This document shows, in pieces, positions 54,965 to 64,000 of a stretch of DNA of 64,000 bases. The translations under genes were made by a program, and so were the position numbers. Origin of the DNA: Cryptomeria japonica (taxonomy: Eukaryota > Streptophyta > Pinopsida > Cupressales > Cupressaceae); NCBI RefSeq assembly GCF_030272615.1, contig NC_081407.1, positions 151,363,048 through 151,427,047 on the forward strand, given 5' to 3'. The stretch's first letter is position 1; the number at the start of each line of letters is the position of its first letter. The notes beneath the pieces were generated by a model. That model did no database searches. It was given only the letters and a program-made list of their open reading frames with translations, and had not been told where the DNA came from.

Positions 54965-55290
54965 GTGGGACATTCTTGGAACCATAGGGAAACCTCTTAG
55001 AGAAAGATGTCGTCACTTTTTGTATAGTGGGTCATTCTTGGAACCAGAGCACAGTCTCTTAGAGCGAGATGTCTTCACTTCTTCTTGTCTTGTACATTGA
55101 GACATTCTTGGAACTAGAGGGAAACCTCTTAGAGCAAGATGTCATCACTTTTCTCTTGTATAGTGGGTCATTCTCAGAACCAAAGCATGATCTCTTAGAG
55201 TGAGATGAAACCACTTTTCTCTTATGCGGGGTGATTATTCTTGGAACTAAAGCATGGTCTCTTAGAGCGATATATCACACCTATCTTGAC
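54965..55290 (+). repeat. Tandem repeat, about 65-70 bp unit, 5 copies
   Basis: Each unit has cattcttggaac-ca-ag, then cctcttagag-gagatgtc-tcact and a variable spacer. Unit starts are near 54970, 55029, 55101, 55168 and 55235. It lies 700 bases upstream of the 3' LTR of LARD-2. Confidence 0.85.
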
Positions 55291-55982
55291 ACTTGTACTA
55301 TACATTCTATACAGATTGTAGTGTACTCAGGTATAGACTCCTATGATGCACTTCGAACCTCACTTGCACACAAGTGCATGAAATTGATTTGAACTAACGG
55401 TGTTCTCAAACTCTCTCTTTACATGGCTCACCTAGGAAATCTCTAGGGGTGAGATTTTCCATTTCCTTCTCTCCATGGATCACCTAGTTTTAGGGGTGAG
55501 ACATCCATGGTTTCTTTCTTCTTTGCCTTTCTTCTCATGGATCACTAAAGTGTGTATTCATGTTCTCTCTCTTCTTCCTCTCATGAACTCATAGTTTTAC
55601 TATTGATAGTTCATGGATGATGTCAACTTTTCTCATTTATGTGATCACTCATGTTTATGTGATGGCATTAGTATTTGTGTCCTGATTAGTTGTGGAGACA
55701 TTTGAGCACGAGATCTCTTCGACTAGTTAGTTTGTTGTCATGTGTCTTGTTCTTATCGTGTGTCTTTTTGTGCTTTGTCTTTGTTTTGTGTGTCTTGTGC
55801 CTTTTTGTTTTGTGTGCTCTTGCATATGTTGGAATGAGTTAAGACCCTAAGATTGGGGGCCTTTTTCTCCTCAATATTAGTGGTGTCTTATACTCTTTGT
55901 GGTTTTGCTCTGCATCTCTCTTTTCTTCTACTTTACCGACAGTAATGGTGTAAGCCATACTCCCACTAAAGTGGGGGCTAAA

Positions 55983-57188
55983 TGTAGTGTCATAAAATTG
56001 TGACCCATGCAATTCTAACAATATTTTGGGTCCTCACCTTGGCAACAACATTTGCTTCCCTTATCAAGACCTATTTGTGCATTTCCAACCCTTCACTCTT
56101 TCTCCTTCATGTCTTGTGTTTCCTTTAGACCTTGGCCAAGCCCAAAAATAGGGAAAGATAGTGGCTTGGCACCCTTGTCCCCTTAGGATAGGGGCATGGC
56201 GCCCTTGTCCTCACCCCTTAGGGTGGCCCTATGTTCAGTATGCCCGATCTCCTATGCATTTCTTGTCTTTAGGGTTTGTAATTCCTCTTTTTTGGCCTTC
56301 GATGGTTGAAAATTAATCCTTGAGGCATGTATAAAAAGGAATTCAATACCCTCATTCATGGACAGATGGAAGACAAATGAACACATGATAGGAGATAATA
56401 GGCATAAGGAGAAGATACAATATTTCAAGGTCATCATCAAGCATGCAAGTCTTCTTTATTCATCCATGGGAGCAATATTACAATATTCATTTGCAAGCAT
56501 GTGTGTGTTTTAGGGTTTTGTCATGTTACATACCATTTCATACAACATCTGTGGTTGCATTCAAGAACCAAAGCAATCATCATCAATAAGTTGCATATCT
56601 ACAAGGTATACATCACCATTGTTTACATTCAAGCATTTGCAATTACTTTCTTTCTAGGTTGAATCCTCAACTGGGGTTTAAATGAGGCAAACCCCCATCC
56701 ACAACCCCCCTTTCTTCTCTTTTTTATGTGTGGTTGCAGGTGCACAGCTGTAATTGCAGGTTTGGGCTTCATTTACAGAGACAGAAGAACCCTTTCATTT
56801 TGCAAATTTTGTGGCGGACCATGTACATTCCTGCGATGGTCCCAATGAATTTTCTCCAAATTTGTAGGGTAGATCCGCGTTAGTTGAATTATTTCAGATC
56901 TAAAGTTACAACGCGATCCCAAACTGGTAGCTCCTCATTTCACTCATTTCCTCTCTCTTTTCCACATAGTCAAACAAGTCAACTTTCTCACTTACAAAAG
57001 AGGGTAAATCACACTTCAACCACTTGCAATCCACTTAGAATTCAAATCCTTGTTCCCCTCGGATTTGGATCTAGCGGATTCAAGCCCCTCTTTTGAATGT
57101 AATGTTCTTCCCAAGTGAAAATCATCCTAGTGGCTTCCTTTCTCTCTCCTAGGTGGGGAGTCACTAGGATCCAACTTTCCACTTTACA
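55983..57188 (+). repeat. 3' LTR of LARD-2 (1,206 bp)
   Basis: It starts TGTAGTGTCATAAAATTG, ends CCACTTTACA, and is followed by GTATC. It differs from the 5' LTR by several short indels and many substitutions. Confidence 0.88.
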
Positions 57189-57193
57189 GTATC

Positions 57194-57746
57194 GTGTGAT
57201 ATAATGCTTGAATTTGTTGAGAGCATATATGACTACTAACATCTCCTTCTCTATTATAGTATAATTTAAAATTCAGCTCCTTGTAGAATCTTGCTTATAT
57301 AGTAAACTACATTTTCAATGGATCCCTCTTTATGAGCAAGAACGACTCCCACAACATGGTCAGAGGCATCGGTATACATATAAAAAAGGTAGGTTCCATT
57401 TAGGTCCTTGAAGGATTTCTGCTTGAGTGAGGAATATTTTGAGCTCTTGAAATGCTTTATCACATGCCAGTATCCATTGAAAGTCCACATCCTTTAATAA
57501 GAGACCATACAAAGGACTTGCAATAATACTAATTTTTTTTACAAATCTCCTATAATAACCAGCATGTCCCAAAAAACTACGCACATCTTTTTGCTTGGTT
57601 GGAATTAGAAGAGTCTGAATTATCTCAATTTTAGTAGGATCTGCTTGAATTCCTTTAGCGGAGATATAATGGCCTAATACCACTCCTTCCTGCACCATGA
57701 GAAAACATTTCTCACTCTTGAGATAAATATTATGATCCTGACATCT
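57194..57746 (-). pseudogene. Gypsy-2 reverse transcriptase C-terminal part and RNase H start
   Basis: The minus strand opens at the Gypsy-3 junction with S-R-C-Q-D-H-N, then K-C-F-L-M-V-Q-E-G-V-V-L-G-H, R-S-F-L-G-H-A-G-Y-Y-R-R-F (thumb), and, with frameshifts, Y-T-D-A-S-D-H-V-V-G and A-L-N-K-F-K-H-Y-I. The last stretch continues in the RNase H sequence left of 50298. The palm with the YxDD box is missing because Gypsy-3 is inserted just upstream. Confidence 0.85.
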
Positions 57747-58564
57747 TGAAGCAGACATCGGTGAGGAGGGACCTCAAAGAGATCAATTTGGACCAGTCAA
57801 CAAGAGTAAACACAAATATATGATGGAGGCAATGCATAACAGATTGTTTTATTGCATGAAAATTGATTACAACCAACCAGTAACAACCGGGTTACAACAC
57901 ACCGGCTCACAGGCCTAGTAAAACATATAGAATAGGTCACAACTGGGACCTTGAATCTTGAGATCTATCTTCTACGCACAACCTAGCTACTTGATTCTCT
58001 AATTGATTACATTCTAATGGAAAATTACAATTATATATATGTATCAATCCAAAGGATCTAGTCGACCCAAAAATGGATCAAAACCTGAAGAACGAGACCT
58101 AACGTGTAAAAATAACAAGGTCAGCCTCCACCAAGAGATCCCTTCGGAAAATCCAAAGGATGAAACGTAGATCACGAGAAAAGGTCGGCCACATGCCGAG
58201 GAAAATAGGAATAAACTCCCAAGGCTACAAAATCTTTGGAAGGGGTTCAAGTAGATCACCAAAATAGGTCCAGGCAACCAGTAACAAGAACTTCCAACTG
58301 GTAACAGGAAATTGTCAAGGAAACAGATAGTGATATCTTCTCAGAAAATGATCCAAATGTGACGCGGTCTGGAAGCAAGAAAGATGATCAAGTCTTCAAG
58401 TAGAATCCAAATCAACATGATCCGGTGAGTCAAAAGTGAGACACATATAAAAGAAAACTGAAACTGCAAATATAAAGCAAAACAAAAGAAAATGTAAAGA
58501 AAAACAAAAGAAAATGTTTTTGGTTGATGCAAGATTGCTATGAAATGGGGATGCTCCTGCATCA
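57747..58564 (-). repeat. 3' LTR of Gypsy-3 (818 bp)
   Basis: On the plus strand it starts tgaagcagacatcggtgagg and ends ggatgctcctgcatca. It is homologous to the solo LTR at 26519-27340 and to the LTR at 63212. Confidence 0.88.
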
Positions 58565-58569
58565 TACAT

Positions 58570-59160
58570 CTGGGGTTATTGAAAAAGTTTGCCTCTTACT
58601 TTGCCGGGGTCAGAGGTAAACCAAGGCTCTACCTCTTCCTGATAAATCCAAGATGAATCTTCAACTGGTCCATCCTTCCAATTCACAAGATATTCCCTAT
58701 ACTGATTGCTCCGGGTACTATGCCCAGTCCTACTATCCAAAATCTCTTCAATCTGATCTAGTTCCTTTCGAGGCAACTATTTCTCCAAGTCTGCAATACT
58801 ATTCTCATTGAATTCTGGTTCATGATACTCATGAAGATCTACAATGTTAAACATAGGTGAAATACTTAGACTATCCAGTAACTCCACTTCATATGCATTT
58901 CTAGAACTAAACTTCCTCAAACTTCTTCATCTGCAACTTGTTATAAGTTCCAACTGGGAATCTCGCTTTTCTCAGATATACCATCACTTCATTGCCAACT
59001 TCAAATTCCTTATGTCTCCTCTTCTCATCTTCCTTCTCCTTATACTTATTGTTCATGTCTTTGGAATGCTCCTTAACCTGAATATGCAATGCTACCATGT
59101 GATCTGCAAAATCTTCTACTTTTGAACTTCTCCAGTCTTCATTACTAATGTCTCTCAATT
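58570..59160 (-). pseudogene. Gypsy-3 integrase C-terminal end and chromodomain
   Basis: At 59158-58907 lies a charged integrase tail (K-Y-K-E-K-E-D-E-K-R-R, then G-N-E-V-M-V-Y-L). After frame breaks the chromodomain is at 58776-58576: Q-I-E-E-I-L-D-S-R, Y-L-V-N-W-K-D, S-S-W-I-Y-Q-E-E-V. The aromatic positions usual for histone-tail binding are partly kept (Y and W present). In chromoviruses this domain directs integration to marked chromatin. Confidence 0.8.
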
Positions 59161-59338
59161 ATGATATACATATAGGATGCACTCCGATAACAATCTCAAA
59201 ATGTATTCTTATGGTACTTCTATTCATTGAATTGTTGTAGGCAAATGTTGTTTGTGCAAGGATCAAATCCCAACTTCTAGTTTTATCTCCCACTAAACAT
59301 CTCAACAAGTTTCCCAAACTTCAGTTAACAACTTTTGT

Positions 59339-59850
59339 CTATCCATCAGTCCGTGGATGAAAAGTAGAACTAAATTTCAAATCCGTCTTCTTCTTTGCAA
59401 GTGTTCTCCAAAAATATCCAACAAACTTAGTGTCTCTATTTGAAACTATGCTCTTAGGTAATCCATGCAACCTTACCACTTCCTTGGAAAATAGATCTGC
59501 TACATGCAATGCATCTAATGTCTTCTTACAAGGTATGAAATGAGCCATCCTCGAGAATCTATCCACTACCACAAATATCAAATCATTCCCTCTTGGTATC
59601 TTAGGCAATCCAAGTACAAAATCCATGCTTATATCCTCCCAAGGTCTTACCAGTACTGTCAAAGGTTTATACAATCCCACATTCTGACTACTACCCTTTG
59701 CAAATTGACAAACTCTACAACTGCACATATCTCTTAACATACTTATGAATCTAGGCCAAAAGTACTGCTCACTCACCAATGCACTACTATTTTTTCAGTG
59801 CCAAAATGTCTAGCTAGTCCTCCATTGTGTTTCTCCTTTATCAGATTCTC
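59339..59850 (-). pseudogene. Gypsy-3 integrase zinc region and core
   Basis: The zinc region before 59779 is damaged (G-L-A-R-H-F, then C-R-V-C-Q-F-A-K in the open part). The core reads S-M-D-F-V-L-G-L-P, V-V-D-R-F-S-R-M-A-H-F and S-N-R-D-T-K-F, giving the first two acids. It ends F-H-P-R-T-D-G-stop, near the third acid (usually T-D-G-Q-T-E). Confidence 0.85.
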
Positions 59851-59904
59851 CCTCATAGAACTCTTAGGTATGCACAACTAAACTCCTCTGAATAACATCC
59901 CATC

Positions 59905-60435
59905 CTAAATGAAGTAATCCAACCACCTGCTTCTATCTACCATAACTGGTTCTCCGCATGCTTTCCAAGGTTCTATAAAATCCGGGTCATCATCATACAA
60001 GGTCTTCAAATCTTCAAATCCTAATACTTTCACTCTCATCTCTGCCAACAAATTCCTTCTCCTGCTCAATGCATCAGTAACTTTGTTAGATTTACCACTT
60101 TTAGGCTTCAACATAAAGGTGTAACTCTACAAAAATTCTACTTATCTCATATGTCTTTGATTCAACTTACTTTGACTGTTCAAATACTGCAAAGCTTGAT
60201 AATCTGTATACAACACAAAGTCCTTAGGCAACAAGTAATGTCTCCACTTCTTCAAGGCTTGAACTATGGCATAAAAATCCTGATCATACACTGAATATCT
60301 TCTCTGGGCATCATTTAATTTCTCACCAAAATAAGCTACTGCTCTTCCTTCCGGACTCAAGACTGCTCCTATTGTTGTTCGACTTGCATCACAATCCACT
60401 TGAAATACTTTATTGAAATCCGGTAAAGCTAACAC
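59905..60435 (-). pseudogene. Gypsy-3 RNase H and linker
   Basis: At 60435-60142: F-Q-V-D-C-D-A-S (first acid), A-V-A-Y-F-G-E-K-L (second acid region), Y-T-D-Y-Q-A-L (third acid). At 60114-59905 is the linker with V-T-D-A-L-S-R-R. One stop separates it from reverse transcriptase. Confidence 0.85.
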
Positions 60436-60438
60436 AGG

Positions 60439-61518
60439 CTAATCAGTCACTTTATGCTTCAACAATTCAAAACTTTTGTTTGCTCTCGTGGTCCACTTGA
60501 ATTCCTTCCAATCTCCTCTCATGGTCTCAGTCATAGGGTTACAAACTGAACTAATTTTTTTGAAAAACTTTTGATAAAAACTAGCCAATCCATGAAATGA
60601 TCTTACCTCTCCAATGCTTTCTGGTGTAGGCCATTCAACAATTGATTTCACTTTCTCAGGGTCCATTTTCAAACCATCCTCAGATATCACAAATCCCAAA
60701 TAGACTAACTCACCCTTCATGAAAGTACACTTCTTGATATTGATCAACAACTTCTCTTCTCTCAAACTCTGTAAAACTTGTCTTAACTGAAACAAATGCT
60801 CCTCTTTTGTCCTACTAAAAATCAGAATGTCATCCAAATACACAATAACAAAATTACCCAAGAATTTCTTCAATACCTCATTCATCAGCCTCATGAAAGT
60901 AATCAATGCATTAGTCAATCTAAAAGGCATCACCAACCATTCATACAATCCTTCATTCCTCTTAAATATTATCTTCCACTCATCACCTTCTTTGATCCTT
61001 ACCTAATGATATCCACTCTTCAAATCTATCTTTCTGAAGTATTTTTCTCCACTCAAATAGTCCATTTTGTCATCCATCCTAAGCAAAGGAAACCGATATT
61101 TCATTGTGATCTTGTTTATTGCTCTGGAATCAATACACATTCTCCATTCTCCATTCTTCTTAGGTGCTACTACTGTTGGTACCGCTCAAGGGCTCAGACT
61201 CTACCTGATCAAACCTTTCTTCAACAACTCCTGCACTTGTCTATTTAGTTCTTCATTCTCTATCGGTGTCAACCGATGTGCACCTTTGTTAGGCACACTA
61301 GCTCTGGGAACCAAGTCTATGCAATGACTAATGCTTCTCATAGGTGGCAATCCATTAGGTACATTATTTGAAATGATGTCCTCATATTCTGTCAGCAAAT
61401 CTTTTATCTCTTCCGGGTGTTCTTCTTTCAGTCTCAGTTTCTCAGTCTTCTTAGGAATTAAGGAAAAACACACATTCTCATGTCTCAATCCATCCAGGAA
61501 TTTCCTTCCATCTACCAA
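60439..61518 (-). pseudogene. Gypsy-3 reverse transcriptase
   Basis: From 61518: the region before the fingers (I-D-L-V-P-R-A-S-V-P-N), L-L-K-K-G-L-I-R, then stops at 61199 and just after. The palm includes [17 protein letters not shown], and Y-L-D-D at about 60840. Also L-Y-E-W-L-V-M-P-F and the thumb V-R-S-F-H-G-L-A-S-F-Y. Catalytic aspartates are kept; two or three in-frame stops disrupt it. Confidence 0.88.
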
Positions 61519-61539
61519 ACAGATTCTAGCATTCGTACA

Positions 61540-63103
61540 GACTTAATTCTTCAAAGGCTCCTCCAAGGGTAACAAGGTTTGCTTCATCCCATTGGCCACA
61601 ATAGTGTATGTATTCTTCCTCCCATCATGTATTGCATGCCTATCAAATTGCCAAGGTCTATCCAACAAAAGATGACAAATATCCATATGCATAATAGCAC
61701 ATAATACTTCATCATGATAATTCCCAATTTTTAGTTTCACCAAACATTGTTCACTTACTAACAACTTATGTTCATCCTGAATCCATGCTATCTGATAAGG
61801 CTTAAGGTGTTTCAATCTCTCCAATTTCAACTTATCCACCATCTCTTTTGAAACAAGATTATCTGAACTACCACTATAAATAACAACTTTACAACACTTA
61901 CCGAATACCTTACATCTAGTCTTGAACAGATTCTTCCTCTGCAAGAGCTCTTCATCTCCTCCGGTATGACACAAAGCTCTCCTCATCACCAATAGTTCTC
62001 CATCTTCCGGTTTATTGTCTGATCCGGTGGGGTTTTCTTCCACCACTGTTGCTCTTCCAGTAGTTTCTGTATTCTTACACTTGAATGCATGATGTCCTTC
62101 TCCTCCACACTTAAAGTAGGTTCCTCTAAATGTTCTCTTATCTTGTCTTCCAAAATTCTCATTTCAGTAACCATCTGATTCTCTCCTCCGTTAGAAATTT
62201 CTATCATCCTTCTGGTATGAATTACCTTCTTTGTTCACTTCCTTTTCCTTGCTCTGATCTGTATTGGTTACTCTTCCTCCAGTATATCCTCTTCCTCCTT
62301 GAAATATTTCTCCGGTAAACCTTCCACCTCTGCCTCTTTGTCTCTGCTCATGTCTTTTGTTTAACTTCTCTTTTGCCTTTAGGGCATACTAGTAAGCCTC
62401 TTCAACACTCTCCAATTTGATCAAATTGAGTTCATCTTGTATAGACATCCACAATCCATTCAAATATCTTGCAAATTTTTAAACTTCACCACAACATGTC
62501 TAGATCTGATATACAACTTGTAAAATGCTTTGGTGTACTCCTTCACACTAGATTCCTTCTATGTCAAATTCTGCAACTTCCGGAACAGACCCACTTGATA
62601 ATTCCCTGGCACAAACTTTGACTTCAACTTAGCAATCATTAGATCCCATATCTTAATCTTCTCTTTACATCTTCTTTGTCTATCAACTTGCAAATTCTCC
62701 CACCAAAGAGATGCGTGACCTTTCAACTGGGTACAGGCATATTTCACCTTCCTCTCTTCTGCAGTGTTTTCAAAATCAAAATACTTCTCCATATCCAAGA
62801 TCCAATCCATCAATTCATTCAAATCTAACTTCCCATCATATTCTGGTGGGGTAAAATGAGGTTTAGTATTCGCCCTACTCAAAACCCTCAAAAAATTTCC
62901 TCATCCGGATCAACCACGGGTAGTTTTGTTTGTTCTGTTAGGGCTTCTTCTCTTTCATCTTCACTTAAATCTTCAAAATGTCAACCTCTCCTCTGGGCTG
63001 TTTCCACTACTTCCAATCGGGCTGCTATACCTCACAACATCTCCATCATAGTAGGGTCTGCATTCCCACGTGCTCCACCATTCCTAGCTCCTCTTCGTGC
63101 CAT
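61540..63103 (-). pseudogene. Gypsy-3 gag, zinc knuckle and protease
   Basis: Gag starts at ATG 63103 (M-A-R-R-G-A-R-N-G-G) with stops near 62980 and 62910. The conserved gag segment (62891-62559) has P-P-E-Y-D-G-K-L, W-I-L-D-M-E-K-Y-F, A-C-T-Q-L-K-G-H-A-S-L-W-W. The zinc knuckle near 62090 has its first Cys changed (Y-F-K-C-G-G-E-G-H-H-A-F-K-C). The protease (62046-61543) reads V-I-Y-S-G-S-S-D-N where I-D-S-G is expected, so the catalytic Asp is lost. Confidence 0.85.
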
Positions 63104-63211
63104 CGTTCATGCCAGTCCTCTGCAACTGTAGGTCGGATCCACAATCCACCACCCTACAACAAAATTTTAGGACACACAACCTCTAAAATGAAACATCACT
63201 CTTATACTACT

Positions 63212-64000
63212 TGAAACAGTCACTGGTGAGGAGGGACCTCAAAGAGATCAATCTGAACTGGTTAGCAAGAGTAAACACAACATAAATACAAAGATATGAT
63301 AGAGGAAATGCATAAGAGATTGTTTTATTGCATGAAAATTGATTACAACCAACTGATAACAACCAGGTTACAACACACCGACTCACAGGCCTGGTAAAGC
63401 ATACATAATAGGTCACAACCGAGACCTTGAATCTTGAGATCTATCTTCTACACACAATATAGCTATTTTGTTCTATCATTGATTACATTCTAATGTACAA
63501 TTGCAATTATATATATCGATCCAAAGGATCTAGTCGGCCCAAAAAGGGATCAAAACCCGAAGAACAAGACATAACATGTAAAAATAATAAGGTCAGCCTC
63601 CACCAAGAGATTCCTCCAAAAAATCCAAAGGATGAAACATAGATCATGGGAAAAGGTCGGCCACATGCCAAGGAACATCGGAATCAACGCCCAAGGCTCT
63701 GCAAGCTTCGAAAGGGGTTCTGGTAGATCACGAAAATAGGTCTAGGCAACCGGTAACAAGAACTGCCAATTGGTAATAGAAAACTGTCAAGGAAATCGAT
63801 ACTAATATTTTGCCATAAAATGATCCAAATGTGATGTGGTCTGGAAGAAAGAAAGATGATCAAGTCTTCAAGTAGAATCCAACTCCACAGGATCCGGTGA
63901 GTCAAAACCAGGACAGACAGAAAGGAAAACTGAAACTGCAAACATAAAGAAAAACAAAAGAAAATATTTCTGGTTGATGCAAGATTGCTATGAACCTGGG
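63212..64000 (-). repeat. 5' LTR of Gypsy-3 (truncated by window edge)
   Basis: Starts tgaaacagtcactggtgagg on the plus strand and matches 57747-58535. The primer site next to it (agtagtataagagtg on the minus strand, 63197-63211) is a degenerate tRNA-Met-type site. Confidence 0.85.

Larger units (their letters stand above)
53526..55967 (+). other. LARD-2 non-coding interior
   Basis: No coding signal. It is pyrimidine-rich (CTTT, CTCT), with homopolymer G runs at about 54332 and 54903, a (TTTC)n tract at 54041-54066 and the tandem repeat 54965-55290. Confidence 0.7.
50303..57188 (+). mobile_element. Non-autonomous LTR element with G-patch ORF (LARD-2)
   Basis: It is 6,886 bp with LTRs 50303-51481 and 55983-57188 and an exact duplication GTATC (50298-50302 and 57189-57193). 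The consensus LTR start is TGTAGTGTCATAAAATTG (first copy TATTGTGTC) and it ends CCACTTTACA. A purine tract aagtgggggctaaa precedes the 3' LTR. The only ORF (about 52450-53525) has a G-patch and a Cys/His cluster but no protease, reverse transcriptase or integrase. It lies in the RNase H sequence of Gypsy-2 in the opposite orientation. Confidence 0.88.
44230..57746 (-). mobile_element. Gypsy-2, minus strand, with extra 3' ORF; broken by two insertions
   Basis: Reading right to left: reverse transcriptase C-terminal part (57746-57194), RNase H interrupted by the LTR element 50303-57188, then RNase H end, HHCC zinc region, integrase (50297-48784), a spacer with a purine tract (about 48368), the extra ORF (48021-45520) and the 3' LTR. 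The part upstream of reverse transcriptase is beyond Gypsy-3 and the window edge. It is closely related to Gypsy-1. Confidence 0.75.
57747..64000 (-). mobile_element. Gypsy-3, chromodomain Gypsy (chromovirus), continues past right edge
   Basis: On the minus strand the 3' LTR is 57747-58564 and the 5' LTR starts at 63212, running off the edge about 20 bases short of its expected end. LTR ends are TGATGCAG...TGTTTCA. Between them are gag, zinc knuckle, protease, reverse transcriptase, RNase H, integrase and chromodomain, in Gypsy order. The target is Gypsy-2 reverse transcriptase. The right target duplication is outside the window; the left flank is CATCT (57742-57746). Several stops and lost catalytic residues show it is inactive. 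Confidence 0.88.

Noticed and set aside
50303-57188. Segmental duplication of a gene-containing block (1.2-kb repeats 4.5 kb apart)
   Set aside because: The repeats have LTR ends, a purine tract and an exact 5-bp target duplication, so they are LTRs of one element.
1-64000. tRNA, rRNA and other structured RNA genes
   Set aside because: I looked for cloverleaf and conserved rRNA motifs while reading and saw only the short tRNA-complementary primer sites of the retroelements.

Overview
The window is nuclear DNA of a seed plant, and I infer a gymnosperm. It is AT-rich and almost entirely made of LTR retrotransposons stacked inside one another, with one recognisable host gene whose first intron is 16.6 kb. 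The plant assignment rests on plant-type Copia and Gypsy proteins and on the host gene. The gymnosperm assignment is inference, from the giant TE-filled intron and the abundance of old, unpurged elements.

Region 1 (1-17,500): the 5' end of an RRP12-like ribosome-biogenesis gene, minus strand. Exon 1 is 16876-17370. Exon 2 is 1-226 and runs off the left edge. Their reading frames join in phase at consensus splice sites. The intron holds a diverged second copy of part of exon 2 (556-690), an exact 342-bp tandem duplication (2291-2974), a non-autonomous Copia-derived element (3148-9781) with a GC-rich hAT-like element nested in it (6513-7455), a very young Copia element with 207-bp LTRs (10185-15438), and an unidentified ORF (15461-15847).

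Region 2 (17,500-25,700): gene flank, then an array of about 15 short imperfect palindromes (18264-19446). A decayed plus-strand Gypsy element follows. It has lost its reverse transcriptase but keeps integrase and an extra ORF downstream of integrase.

Region 3 (25,700-44,200): a three-level nest. A lysine-rich, coiled-coil-like ORF of unknown family is split by a minus-strand Copia element (26220-41021, TSD AAGGT). One LTR of that element holds a solo LTR (26519-27340, TSD AAAGA). Its other LTR is split by a plus-strand Copia element of the same lineage (33062-39981, TSD GAACC/TAACC). A LINE reverse-transcriptase fragment lies at about 43600-44150.

Region 4 (44,200-64,000): a second Gypsy element, minus strand, with the same extra downstream ORF. 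Its RNase H region is split by a non-autonomous LTR element carrying a G-patch ORF (50303-57188, TSD GTATC). Its reverse transcriptase is broken by a chromodomain Gypsy element (57747 to beyond the right edge).

None of the retroelements has a fully open polyprotein; the youngest Copia has only two stop codons. The most unusual items are the palindrome array, the extra ORF shared by the two Gypsy elements, the GC-rich hAT-like element packed with GAGACG/CGTCTC, and the young Copia whose LTRs end in TA...TA and whose pol frame is read through the polypurine tract into the LTR. Identities and divergences were judged by eye; no database or alignment was run.
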